Both the position numbers and the translations under genes were made by a program. A stretch of 64,000 nt of DNA from Candidatus Caccalectryoclostridium excrementigallinarum (GTDB lineage: Bacteria > Bacillota > Clostridia > Christensenellales > UBA3700): contig DVNJ01000001.1 of NCBI GenBank assembly GCA_018714485.1, positions 1 to 64,000 of the forward strand, given 5' to 3'. The first letter of the stretch is position 1. Every line of letters begins with the position of its first letter. This document shows, piece after piece, positions 36,135-44,408 of this stretch. Under the pieces are notes generated by a model, which worked only from the letters and a program-made list of their open reading frames with translations, had not been told where the DNA came from and ran no database searches.

Positions 36135-37034
36135 TCAGACAAAAATAAGCACGAGGTAGACAAGCGGAAGCATGAACAAGATACTGTCGAGCCTGTCCAT
36201 TATTCCGCCGTGACCGGGGAAAAGCTTGCCGAAATCCTTGATCCCCGCCTTGCGCTTGATCCACGAAGCGCAGAGATCTCCCAGCTCGCCCAAGATCCCG
36301 CCGACAAAGCCGAGCGCGAGATAAAGCCCGAGCGAACCGTATAATTTGCCTTTTATGAGTTCGGTCGCGCCCGCATTGGGGAAGACCGCCATGGCGCCCG
36401 AAAAATCAAAGAGGAAAAAGACGATGAGCGCGCCGATCATGCCGCCTAAGACTCCTCCGACCGCGCCCGCGACCGTCTTTTTCGGACTTATCTGCGGGCA
36501 GAGTTTCTTTCCGCCTATCGCCATGCCCGTAAAATAAGCCATCGTGTCCGCCATGACGGGAACGGCAATGATGAGCATGATGCCCAAAAGCCCCGCGTCC
36601 GAATGGTTGACGGGCAGGAAAAGCATAAAGAGGGACATGGGATAGATGGCGATAAAGACGGTGGCGAAAAGATCGTTCAAGCCGTAACCTTTGACTGCGC
36701 TCTCCTCTCCTTCCGCGCTCTCCTTTGCCTCGCCGAGATTATGCTTCAGGGTAAAGACGATGAGCGCCGCCATGACGGTGACCGCCAAGGTTATCATCAC
36801 GCCGTCCGCCATGAGAAAATAAGTGAGCGGGAAACAGGCGATACAGCCGAGAATGAGCGCGGACGGTATGGGGCGCAGTCCCGCCAACCTGAAAGCGTGA
36901 TACATCTCGTAAACGCCCAAAAACATGAGCAGCACGAGAATGTTCGCAAGTTGAAAGTATATCGATCTCAGTCCGAAAATACAACCGAACAAAACGGCGA
37001 GTATACAGACCGCCGTAACTATCCTCTTTAACAT
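36135..37034 (-). CDS. cdsA: Phosphatidate cytidylyltransferase
   Basis: A 299-aa polytopic enzyme that makes CDP-diacylglycerol, the branch point of phospholipid synthesis. About eight membrane segments are visible, and the C-terminal signature region contains GDLCASWIKRKAGIKDFG and PGHGGIMDRLDS. The ATG at 37034 is preferred to the GTG two codons earlier, because GAGGTG gives proper spacing only for the ATG. Confidence 0.94.
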   Translation of the reverse strand: MLKRIVTAVCILAVLFGCIFGLRSIYFQLANILVLLMFLGVYEMYHAFRLAGLRPIPSALILGCIACFPLTYFLMADGVMITLAVTVMAALIVFTLKHNLGEAKESAEGEESAVKGYGLNDLFATVFIAIYPMSLFMLFLPVNHSDAGLLGIMLIIAVPVMADTMAYFTGMAIGGKKLCPQISPKKTVAGAVGGVLGGMIGALIVFFLFDFSGAMAVFPNAGATELIKGKLYGSLGLYLALGFVGGILGELGDLCASWIKRKAGIKDFGKLFPGHGGIMDRLDSILFMLPLVYLVLIFV

Positions 37035-37041
37035 ATGCACC

Positions 37042-37734
37042 TCATTGCAGGGCGCCGAACCTGCGCTGCCTTTTCGAATATTCGGCTATTATCCTCTCCA
37101 CCGTTGCGGCGTCGAAATCGGGCCAGAAATCGTCGATATAGACAAATTCGGAATAAGCGCTCTGCCAAAGCATGAAATTGCTCAGTCTCTTTTCGCCCGC
37201 CGAACGCACGATGACGTCCGGATCGTTCATTCCCGCCGTGTCGAGAGCCAAATTCAGGCTTTCGACCGTAACGGGCTTTTTTTCTTCTATGAGTTTATTA
37301 ACCGCTCTGACTATCTCGTCTCTGCCGCCATAGTTCAAGCCGATGTTGACGACTATGCCCGTGTTGCCCGCCGAAGCGCGAGCGATCTTTTCGAGCGCGG
37401 TTCTCGTCACTTCGGGAAGGCGGTGAAGCTCGCCCATGAAACGCACGCGGTAATTCTTTTCAACGTATTTTTGCAGTTCGTCGTCGGCGAACTTTTTGAC
37501 CATATCGAGCAGCGCGTCTATCTCGTCTTTCGGTCGCGACCAATTTTCGGTCGAGAGCGCATAAAAGGAAACCTCTTTGACTCCCGCTTTTTCGCAGGCG
37601 TCTATCACCCTTTTGAGCGCTTCGACGCCCATCTTATGCCCGAATTTGCGCGGCATAAGACGGCGCTTTGCCCAACGTCCGTTGCCGTCCATGATAAAGG
37701 CGATATGAGTCGGTATTTTACGTTCTTCCTGCAT
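37042..37734 (-). CDS. uppS: Undecaprenyl diphosphate synthase
   Basis: A 230-aa cis-prenyltransferase that supplies the lipid carrier for wall synthesis. FIMDGNGRWAKRR (13-25) holds the catalytic Asp, and VIVRSAGEKRLSNFMLWQ and AYSEFVYID the later conserved segments. The ribosome site is weak (CGGGTC). Two tandem 10-bp repeats and a hairpin occupy the 71-bp gap after frr. Confidence 0.94.
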   Translation of the reverse strand: MQEERKIPTHIAFIMDGNGRWAKRRLMPRKFGHKMGVEALKRVIDACEKAGVKEVSFYALSTENWSRPKDEIDALLDMVKKFADDELQKYVEKNYRVRFMGELHRLPEVTRTALEKIARASAGNTGIVVNIGLNYGGRDEIVRAVNKLIEEKKPVTVESLNLALDTAGMNDPDVIVRSAGEKRLSNFMLWQSAYSEFVYIDDFWPDFDAATVERIIAEYSKRQRRFGALQ

Positions 37735-37739
37735 GACCC

Positions 37740-37759
37740 GTTATTCAAAGTTATTCAAA
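37740..37759. repeat. Two tandem 10-bp repeats before uppS
   Basis: GTTATTCAAA occurs twice in direct tandem just upstream of the uppS start. This is a small perfect duplication; it would lie in the uppS untranslated leader. Confidence 0.6.
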
Positions 37760-37760
37760 T

Positions 37761-37787
37761 GGCAAGTCGGAGAATATCCGACTTGCC
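37761..37787 (-). terminator. Hairpin between frr and uppS, weak terminator
   Basis: An 11-bp perfect stem (GGCAAGTCGGA and complement) around 5 nt, followed on the minus strand by only ATTTGAA. The poor T-run suggests partial termination or an mRNA processing point rather than a full stop. Confidence 0.45.
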
Positions 37788-37805
37788 TAAAAAATCATCT
37801 CGGCG

Positions 37806-38384
37806 TCAGACGCACATGATCTCCGCTTCTTTGTCTTTGACCATCTTTTCCACTTTGGCTATCGTGTCGTTGAGCTTCTTGTCGACATCCTTTTCCAAAG
37901 AGGCGAGATCGTCCTCGGTTATCGCGGAATCTTTCTTCAACTTCTTCAATTCGTCGTTGATGTCGCGCCGGGCGTTACGCAGAGAGACCTTGCAGTTCTC
38001 CGCCAGCGCCTTCATCTGCTTGACATATTCGCGTCTGCGCTCTTCGGTGAGCTCGGGGAACACGAGCCTGATCACCTTGCCGTCGTTGGTGGGAGTGACG
38101 CCGATGTTGGCGGCGAGTATCGCCTTTTCCACGTTTTTGAGCATGCTCACGTCCCAGACGTTGATCACGAGCATTCTCGCTTCGGGCGCGGAAACGTTGC
38201 CCACCTGATTGAGCGGAGTGGCGCAGCCGTAATAATCGACCGTTATCCTGTCGAGCATATGTGGATTGGCTTTACCCGCCTTGATGCCGGCAAATTCATG
38301 CCTGAGTCCTTCGACTCCCTTTTCCAGCCTGCTTTCGTAATCGTCGAAAAGCAATAATACGTCTTCGTTATCGTATGCAGCCAT
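37806..38384 (-). CDS. frr: Ribosome recycling factor
   Basis: A 192-aa factor that, with EF-G, splits post-termination ribosomes. The family core is seen in GKANPHMLDRITVDYYG, QVGNVSAPEARMLVI and RRREYVKQMKALAENCKVSLRNAR. GAGGAGAG precedes the ATG. It has its own promoter despite the adjacent pyrH. Confidence 0.95.
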   Translation of the reverse strand: MAAYDNEDVLLLFDDYESRLEKGVEGLRHEFAGIKAGKANPHMLDRITVDYYGCATPLNQVGNVSAPEARMLVINVWDVSMLKNVEKAILAANIGVTPTNDGKVIRLVFPELTEERRREYVKQMKALAENCKVSLRNARRDINDELKKLKKDSAITEDDLASLEKDVDKKLNDTIAKVEKMVKDKEAEIMCV

Positions 38385-38413
38385 AATTCTCTCCTCTAAG
38401 TCTTTATATATTG

Positions 38414-38442
38414 ATTATAACAGACACGCGCGCGGTAAGCAA
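38414..38442 (-). promoter_or_regulatory. Sigma-A-type promoter of frr-uppS-cdsA-dxr
   Basis: TTGCTT (38442-38437), 17 nt, TATAAT (38419-38414), with a TGT extended -10. It overlaps the 3' end of pyrH only slightly, lying mainly in the 62-bp gap. Confidence 0.75.
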
Positions 38443-38446
38443 TACT

Positions 38447-39148
38447 TTAATGGATGATCGTGCCTATTCTTTCGCCGTTCACGACCCTGACTATGCTGTC
38501 TTTTTCTTTGAGCGCAAAGGCGATTATGGGTATTTTGTTTTCCATGCAGAGGGAAATTGCCGTGGTGTCCATGGCGTGAAGTCCCTTTTGAATGACGTCG
38601 AGATAGCTAAGCTCGTCAAACTTCTTGGCGTTCGGGTTGGTCTTGGGATCGCTGTCGTAAATGCCGTCCACGTTTTTGGCGAGCAAAAGCACTTCGGCAT
38701 TGATCTCCGCGGCGCGCAGCGCAGCGCCCGTATCCGTACTGAAAAAGGGATTGCCCGTGCCGCAAGCGAAGATGACTATCCTGCCCTTTTCGAAATGATG
38801 CAGCGCCTTGCGCAGTATATAAGGCTCGGCAACGCGCGTGATGGTGAGCGCGGTCTGAACTCTCGTGGGTATCCCGTGAGCCTCCAAGGCGTCTTGAAGA
38901 GCGATGGAATTCATGACCGTCGCCAGCATGCCCATATGGTCCGCGGCGGACTTTTCCATATTGAGCGCCTGCCTGCCGCGCCAGAAGTTGCCGCCGCCGA
39001 TGATTATTCCCACCTCGACGTTTTCCTCGCGCACCTTCTTTATCTGTTCGACAATGTATTCGAGCATGGACTCGTCTATTCCGAATCCCTTTTCTCCCGC
39101 CAGCGCTTCGCCGCTGAGCTTGATGATAACTCTCTTATAGATCGCCAT
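38447..39148 (-). CDS. pyrH: UMP kinase
   Basis: A 233-aa amino-acid-kinase-fold enzyme that makes [14 protein letters not shown] opens the ATP site, [10 protein letters not shown] binds UMP, and the [18 protein letters not shown] loop is typical. GGAGGG lies 5-6 nt before the ATG at 39148. A strong terminator separates it from tsf although the rpsB-tsf-pyrH-frr order is conserved. Confidence 0.95.
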   Translation of the reverse strand: MAIYKRVIIKLSGEALAGEKGFGIDESMLEYIVEQIKKVREENVEVGIIIGGGNFWRGRQALNMEKSAADHMGMLATVMNSIALQDALEAHGIPTRVQTALTITRVAEPYILRKALHHFEKGRIVIFACGTGNPFFSTDTGAALRAAEINAEVLLLAKNVDGIYDSDPKTNPNAKKFDELSYLDVIQKGLHAMDTTAISLCMENKIPIIAFALKEKDSIVRVVNGERIGTIIH

Positions 39149-39163
39149 TTTTCCCTCCTCTTG

Positions 39164-39192
39164 AAAAAAAGGGAAACGCAAAAGCGCTTCCC
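39164..39192 (-). terminator. Intrinsic terminator between tsf and pyrH
   Basis: A 9-bp stem (GGGAAGCGC/GCGTTTCCC, one G-T pair) with a TTTT loop is followed by seven T on the minus strand, only 15 nt before the pyrH start. Confidence 0.8.
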
Positions 39193-39202
39193 TCGGCTTT
39201 TA

Positions 39203-40087
39203 TCAGTTGCCCGACTTGGCTTTGTTTATCTGAGCTTCGACTTCCGCCGCCAGGTCTTCTTCCTTCTTTTCCAAACCTTCGCCCATGGTGTAACGGGTGA
39301 ACCTGACAACGTTCACGCCGCCGTTTTCTTTAAGCAGCTGCTTGACGGCTTTGTCCGCGTCCTTAACGAAAGGCTGCTCCACAAGGCAAACTTCCTTATA
39401 GAACTTATTGATCCTACCCTCGACCATCTTTTCGATGATGTTGATGGGCTTGGGCTTAGGCTCATTGAGCGCCTGCGCCTTGAGGATCTCCTTCTCGTGC
39501 TCGATCTCTTCCGCGGGAACTTCGGCGGAAGTGACGTATTTGGGATTAGCCGCGGCGATCTGCAAAGCCACGTCGTGAATGAGTTCGTCGCTCGCGGCGG
39601 CGTCCATCTCCACGAGCACGCCTATCTTGCCGCCCATATGGATATAAGAATCGACCTTATGCGCGCCGTCGGTCACATATTTGACAAAGCGCCTGATCTC
39701 TATCTTCTCGCCTATCTTGGCGATCGTCTCATGCAACAGATCCTGATTGGCAGCCACGACCGCGGCAACGTCTTCCACGTCGTTGTCGGCGATATACGCG
39801 GCGATCTTGCCCACGAATTCGTTGAACTGATCTCCCCTTGCGACAAAGTCGGATTCGCAGTTCACTTCCACGAGCACGCCCACGCTGCCTTTGATGCAGG
39901 CGCTGACCACGCCCTGGGAAGCCACTTTGTCCGCTCTCTTGGCGCTGGTCGCCATGCCCTTTTTGCGGAGTATCTCCACAGCCTGCTCCATGTCGCCGTC
40001 CGCTTCGACGAGCGCCTTTTTGCAGTCCATCATGCCCACGCCTGTCTGCTCGCGCAGTTTCATAACGTCTTTAGCCGTAAAACTCAT
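39203..40087 (-). CDS. tsf: Elongation factor Ts
   Basis: A 294-aa nucleotide-exchange factor for EF-Tu. The UBA-like N-domain contains LREQTGVGMMDCKKAL; ESDFVAR and the two core repeats follow. GGAG precedes the ATG, 11 bp after rpsB. Confidence 0.96.
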   Translation of the reverse strand: MSFTAKDVMKLREQTGVGMMDCKKALVEADGDMEQAVEILRKKGMATSAKRADKVASQGVVSACIKGSVGVLVEVNCESDFVARGDQFNEFVGKIAAYIADNDVEDVAAVVAANQDLLHETIAKIGEKIEIRRFVKYVTDGAHKVDSYIHMGGKIGVLVEMDAAASDELIHDVALQIAAANPKYVTSAEVPAEEIEHEKEILKAQALNEPKPKPINIIEKMVEGRINKFYKEVCLVEQPFVKDADKAVKQLLKENGGVNVVRFTRYTMGEGLEKKEEDLAAEVEAQINKAKSGN

Positions 40088-40098
40088 TGTCCTTCTCC

Positions 40099-40866
40099 TT
40101 ATTCTTCGCTCGTAGCGCTTTCCTCGGCGCTCTCCGCCGCAGGCTCTTCGGCGCTCTCTTCTTCCTCATCGACGGAATAAGCCACGCCTTCTTTTGCTTC
40201 GATGACCGCGTTGGCGATAATGCCGGCGATCAGCTTGATCGCTCTGATCGCGTCGTCGTTGCCGGGGATAACGTAATCGACCATGTCGGGATCGCAGTTG
40301 GTGTCGACAAGTCCCACGACGGGAATGCCGAGCTTGCGCGCTTCCTTGACGGCGATCTCTTCGTTCTTGATGTCCACGACGAACATGACGCCGGGAAGCG
40401 AGGTCATGTTCTTGATGCCGCCCAAGTTGGCGTCGAGCTTAGCCCTTTCGGCTTTGAGCGCGGCGACTTCCTTCTTGGGAAGTAGATCGAACTCGCCGAT
40501 TATCTCCATCTGATTGATCTTGTTCAGGCGGTCGATACGCGAACGAATGGTCTTAAAGTTGGTCAAAGTGCCGCCCAGCCAACGCTGATTGATATAGAAC
40601 ATGCCGCATCTTTGCGCCTCTTCCTTGATCGCGTCCTGAGCCTGCTTCTTGGTTCCCACGAACAAAACGGACTTGCCCGCCTTGACCGAATCGCGCACGA
40701 AAGCATAAGCCTTCTCCACTTCCTGCACGGAAACTTCCAGATTGATGATGTGGATGTCGTTGCGCGCCTGATAGATGTACTTCTTCATCTTGGGATTCCA
40801 CTTTTTGGTCTGGTGACCGAAGTGGACGCCTGCTTCGAGCAGGTTTTTCATCGTTACTACTGCCAT
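40099..40866 (-). CDS. rpsB: 30S ribosomal protein S2
   Basis: A 255-aa S2 protein ([44 protein letters not shown]) with an acidic Glu/Ala-rich tail of about 30 residues. AAAGGAG precedes the ATG at 40866. It leads the rpsB-tsf unit from a promoter with a structured leader. Confidence 0.96.
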   Translation of the reverse strand: MAVVTMKNLLEAGVHFGHQTKKWNPKMKKYIYQARNDIHIINLEVSVQEVEKAYAFVRDSVKAGKSVLFVGTKKQAQDAIKEEAQRCGMFYINQRWLGGTLTNFKTIRSRIDRLNKINQMEIIGEFDLLPKKEVAALKAERAKLDANLGGIKNMTSLPGVMFVVDIKNEEIAVKEARKLGIPVVGLVDTNCDPDMVDYVIPGNDDAIRAIKLIAGIIANAVIEAKEGVAYSVDEEEESAEEPAAESAEESATSEE

Positions 40867-40890
40867 AATAAAAACTCCTTTTGTTTTATT

Positions 40891-40958
40891 CACCCCCGCC
40901 GTTTTGACGCCCGAGGCAACTGCGTGAGCAGCAACTACCTGAGGCTATACGTCGGGTG
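40891..40958 (-). promoter_or_regulatory. Structured leader of rpsB, probable S2 autoregulatory site
   Basis: In the roughly 100-nt leader, CACCC and GGGTG close an outer stem (40958-40954 with 40895-40891), with GACG/CGTC and inner CTGC/GCAG pairings between. S2 represses its own operon in other bacteria through such leaders; whether this fold is that element is an inference. Confidence 0.45.
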
Positions 40959-40974
40959 TTTATTTTCTTGTGTG

Positions 40975-41004
40975 ATTATAACACGATATTGCGCGCAAAA
41001 TCAA
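40975..41004 (-). promoter_or_regulatory. Sigma-A-type promoter of rpsB-tsf
   Basis: TTGATT (41004-40999), 18 nt, TATAAT (40980-40975). The predicted start near 40968 gives a leader of about 100 nt. Confidence 0.7.
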
Positions 41005-41054
41005 ACGTTTTCACGCACAATATCCGCCATTTTACCGTTTTTTATCGGGAAAAC

Positions 41055-41417
41055 TTACTTTTTATCCCCTTTCTTGCTCTCGCTGCGATGATCGCAGTCG
41101 TGATCGCAGCAATCGCAGTCGTCCTCGCAGGCTCCCGCCTCTTCGAGATAGACGTCGTAAACGCCCTGCAAGGTCTCCTCGTCTTCGACGGGAATAAACA
41201 GGTCGTTGCCGTCGCTGTCCGTGCCTATCTTGAAGATGAACATTTCGTCCTCGTCCATGTCGTCTTCGAGCACGACGGGCTGAAGCAGGATATACCATTC
41301 GTCCTTATAGTCGAGCGTGGCGATATGCTCGAACTCGACCTCTTTGCCGTCCTCATCTACGAGCACGAGGGTCTCGTCTTCTTCTTCGAATCCTTCGTTC
41401 ATTTTTTCGTCTGCCAT
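41055..41417 (-). CDS. DUF1292 protein with Cys/His-rich tail
   Basis: A 120-aa acidic protein. Residues 13-92 form a DUF1292 (YrzB-like) domain: ETLVLVDEDGKEVEFEHIAT, then WYILLQPV and ETLQGVYDVYLE. Residues 97-110 add five Cys and two His among Asp residues, a likely metal-binding tail. In Firmicutes yrzB lies beside yrrK (ruvX), as here. AGAGGTG lies 6 nt before the ATG at 41417. Function unknown. Confidence 0.88.
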   Translation of the reverse strand: MADEKMNEGFEEEDETLVLVDEDGKEVEFEHIATLDYKDEWYILLQPVVLEDDMDEDEMFIFKIGTDSDGNDLFIPVEDEETLQGVYDVYLEEAGACEDDCDCCDHDCDHRSESKKGDKK

Positions 41418-41497
41418 ATTAAACACCTCTCTGCCCCGATCGGGCATTCCTATCATATTATAAAGTCGAAGGCGCCGTCAAGCGCTTTTACCCTCTC

Positions 41498-41929
41498 TTA
41501 AAGGGGTATTTTGCAAGGATTGTCGAGATATGTCTGCAAGATTATCGTCGCAGCCACTCTGTCGATGACTCCCTTGCGCTTTTCCCGCCTCATGCCCGAC
41601 TCTATCAGTACTCTTTCTGACGAGACGGTCGTCAAGCGTTCGTCCTGAAAAACAATTTTTGCATTCGTGCGCTCGGCAAGTGCGTCTCCCCATTCCCGCG
41701 CCATCTGCGCGCGAGGTCCGCTGCTCCCGTCCATGTTGAGCGGCAGTCCCACCACCACGACGCCCACGTTCTGCTCTTCAATGAGCTTGCAGATGTGTTG
41801 CAGGTCCGCCTCATCTTCCTGTCTGCGGTATGTTTCGAGCGCGCCGGCGACGATCCCCATGATGTCGCTCACGGCGATCCCCACGCGCACGTCGCCGAGA
41901 TCTATGCCCATATATCTTTTTCCCGTCAT
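41498..41929 (-). CDS. ruvX: RuvX/YqgF Holliday-junction resolvase-like protein
   Basis: A 143-aa RNase H-fold nuclease linked to pre-16S rRNA processing and recombination. MGIDLGDVRVGIAVSD carries the first Asp, VVGLPLNMDGS and FQDERLTTV the middle motifs, and IDRVAATIILQTYL the C-terminal Asp. It follows the ABC permease by 10 bp and precedes the DUF1292 gene. Confidence 0.93.
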   Translation of the reverse strand: MTGKRYMGIDLGDVRVGIAVSDIMGIVAGALETYRRQEDEADLQHICKLIEEQNVGVVVVGLPLNMDGSSGPRAQMAREWGDALAERTNAKIVFQDERLTTVSSERVLIESGMRREKRKGVIDRVAATIILQTYLDNPCKIPL

Positions 41930-41939
41930 GATTCTCCTC

Positions 41940-43658
41940 CTAATCCATCGCGTCCAGAGCCGCGCTCATGCGCTTTATGCATCTGAAACCGAAGACGCCG
42001 CAGACCGCGGCGCATATGACCGCCATGACGCCCCAGACGACGCCCGAAAGCGCATAGCCGGTAAGCCCCGCCGACGGCAGCAGCATATATAAAAGCATGC
42101 CCGCGACCGCCACAGTCATGGCGATGAGCAGCGACGACAGGGTCTTGGACGACGACTTGATGAGTTCTTTATAATTGATATAATTGAAATTGGGATTTTT
42201 TATGTCGCGCAGTAAGCCGTAAGAATTCAAGCCCAGCCCGAGCAGCGTAAAACATATTATCGAGCCGAAAAAGTCGAGCACGTTGAAGGTCCCGAGCGCG
42301 ATCAATATCACCGCGTCTATGACGACGGACAAAAAGGTGAATATATCGGCAAGCAAAAGCTTCGAGATCACGATGTCCCTGCTCGATATGGGCATAAAGC
42401 GCGCGATCTTGAAGCTCTTTCCCTCGCGCGAAACGGCGACGGACGCCAAAACATTGGCGGCGCTCATCGCACACATAAGGCAGAGCGACGTCCCCGCGAG
42501 CATGGACGGATACATTTCGTCCGTGCCCTCGGCGGCGCCCATGGGCAAAAGCAGATTGAACGCAAGCAACATGACGGGCGCGAGGATGAGCGAGGAAAAA
42601 GACTGAAACGCGAGCTGCGGCTCACGCATTATCCCGACAAGATCTTTTTTGATCAGCGCCGCTCTCACTCCCGCGGTCTTCAATCTGACTGTTTTTTCTC
42701 CGCCGCGCCGCGAAGCGTGCACCGCCCGCGTGTCCGCCAGAGAGAAAAACGCCCTGCTGCCGACAAGCGCCGCGGCGCCTAAGACGAGAATGACCGCCGC
42801 GTAGATAAGCGAGCTCTGCCAATCTCCGCACATGCCGCGCGCCGCCCAGATCGAGGGATAGATATGCTGCGTGTAGCCGCAAAGGCTCGCGAGCATCTTG
42901 TCGAGCACGGCAAAAGCGTCTTCCGTGCCGTCGAAAACCATCTCCCCCATGCTGTTTTGCAGATAAAACATGCCCACATAGAGCGCGGCGAACAGCGCGC
43001 CGTAAACGACTATCATTATCACCGTTTTAAGCACGGAGGACTGTTTTAAGTAAGAGATCACCTTCATTATCGGGAAGGAAACCGCCGCCATGACAAACAG
43101 CGGGATCACGGGCAGAGTCAGCGCCGTGAAGAACATCATCAGGTAATAATCCGCGCTACCGTAGACATATGCCTGCGGCGAAAGTTCGAGCGCTCCCTGA
43201 GCTATCGCCTGAGCGTAATCTTCCACCGCCGCCGCGCTCCCCGCCGCGATCACCGCGCCGCCTGCTATCGTGACGACGAAGCTTATCATTACCGTGTTGA
43301 GATACATCACGAGCATGCGCGAGAGAAAGACCGCGCTCGGCGAAACGGGCATGGCGGCGAGCAGCTGCCTGTCCTTGGAAAACCAGACGCTGTTGACATA
43401 TGAAGGCGTAAAAAAGACGAGTATCATGAGCTGAACGCCGGCGAAGATGAGGTTGAGTATCTCGTCGAGATAGCTGCCGAAGACCGCCGCCTGCGCCAGA
43501 TAATAAAGCATGATAAAGACAAAAGCGAGGGGCACGGCAAAGGCTATGAGCAGCAAAACGAGAAGCCCGAGGCGTTTGAGCGCGGTCTTTTTGTCCTTGT
43601 AAAGAGCGAGAAAATTCAGCCTCAGATCGAGCGAAAAAATACTTTTGAAGTTTGTCAT
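41940..43658 (-). CDS. ABC-2-type exporter permease
   Basis: A 572-aa membrane protein with about twelve hydrophobic segments in two halves, separated by a soluble loop (about residues 300-350). It overlaps the ATPase gene by 4 nt, so they form one transporter. Substrate unknown. The layout resembles large permeases of lipid, peptide or antibiotic exporters in Clostridia. Confidence 0.85.
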   Translation of the reverse strand: MTNFKSIFSLDLRLNFLALYKDKKTALKRLGLLVLLLIAFAVPLAFVFIMLYYLAQAAVFGSYLDEILNLIFAGVQLMILVFFTPSYVNSVWFSKDRQLLAAMPVSPSAVFLSRMLVMYLNTVMISFVVTIAGGAVIAAGSAAAVEDYAQAIAQGALELSPQAYVYGSADYYLMMFFTALTLPVIPLFVMAAVSFPIMKVISYLKQSSVLKTVIMIVVYGALFAALYVGMFYLQNSMGEMVFDGTEDAFAVLDKMLASLCGYTQHIYPSIWAARGMCGDWQSSLIYAAVILVLGAAALVGSRAFFSLADTRAVHASRRGGEKTVRLKTAGVRAALIKKDLVGIMREPQLAFQSFSSLILAPVMLLAFNLLLPMGAAEGTDEMYPSMLAGTSLCLMCAMSAANVLASVAVSREGKSFKIARFMPISSRDIVISKLLLADIFTFLSVVIDAVILIALGTFNVLDFFGSIICFTLLGLGLNSYGLLRDIKNPNFNYINYKELIKSSSKTLSSLLIAMTVAVAGMLLYMLLPSAGLTGYALSGVVWGVMAVICAAVCGVFGFRCIKRMSAALDAMD

Positions 43659-44404
43659 ACGCCCTCTCCGACGTCGCTCCCGCCCGTGACCGAGAGAAAG
43701 AATTCTTCGAGAGACACGTCCTCTTTTCTGTTTCTCAACTCGTCCATGCTCATGACCTCGATTATTTTACCGCGATTTATTATCGCCAGCCTGTCGCAAA
43801 GCTTTTCCACGACTTCGAGCACATGCGAAGAGAAAAACACGCTGTTGCCCTCGTCGCAATGCCTGCGCATGAGTTCTTTGAGCACATGCGCCGAACGCGG
43901 ATCCAACCCCGTCATAGGTTCGTCGAGTATCCAAAGCTTGGGACGATGAACGAGCGCGGCGATGATGCAGATCTTCTGCTTCATGCCGTGAGAATAACCG
44001 TTGATCTGCTTGTCGAGCGCCGCTTCCAGCTCCAACTGCCGCGCGAGTTCCTCTATCCTGCTCTTGCGCTCTTTGAGCGGCACGCGATAGACGTTACAAA
44101 CGAAGTTGAGATAATCCGAACCGGTGAGATTTTCATAGGTGGCATGGTCGTCGGAAACGTAACCTATGTTCATTTTCGCGCCTATCGGATCTTTTTTGAG
44201 GTCGCAGCCGCAAACCGTGACGCTGCCCGAATCATAAGGGTGAATGCCCGTTATGCATTTGAGCGCGGTGGATTTTCCCGCTCCGTTGGGACCGAGAAAC
44301 GCCATGATCTCCCCCTCGTTTATCTGCAACGAGACGTTTTCGATGGCGGGGGACGGCTGTCCCTTGTAAGTTTTTGTCAGGTTTTGCACTTCAAGCATTG
44401 CCAT
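43655..44404 (-). CDS. ABC transporter ATP-binding protein
   Basis: A 249-aa ATPase. Walker A is GPNGAGKS (38-45), the ABC signature YSHGMKQKI near 138, and Walker B LWILDEPMTGLD near 157, with the switch His in FFSSH. It energises the permease encoded next. AAGGGG lies 8 nt before the ATG. It starts 4 bp after rarA and probably shares its promoters. Confidence 0.93.
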   Translation of the reverse strand: MAMLEVQNLTKTYKGQPSPAIENVSLQINEGEIMAFLGPNGAGKSTALKCITGIHPYDSGSVTVCGCDLKKDPIGAKMNIGYVSDDHATYENLTGSDYLNFVCNVYRVPLKERKSRIEELARQLELEAALDKQINGYSHGMKQKICIIAALVHRPKLWILDEPMTGLDPRSAHVLKELMRRHCDEGNSVFFSSHVLEVVEKLCDRLAIINRGKIIEVMSMDELRNRKEDVSLEEFFLSVTGGSDVGEGV

Positions 44405-44408
44405 AAAG

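Noticed and set aside
38411-40180. Plus-strand reading frame of about 590 codons opposite pyrH and tsf
   Set aside because: It spans two well-identified genes on the opposite strand and shows no recognisable domain, so it is an antisense artefact.
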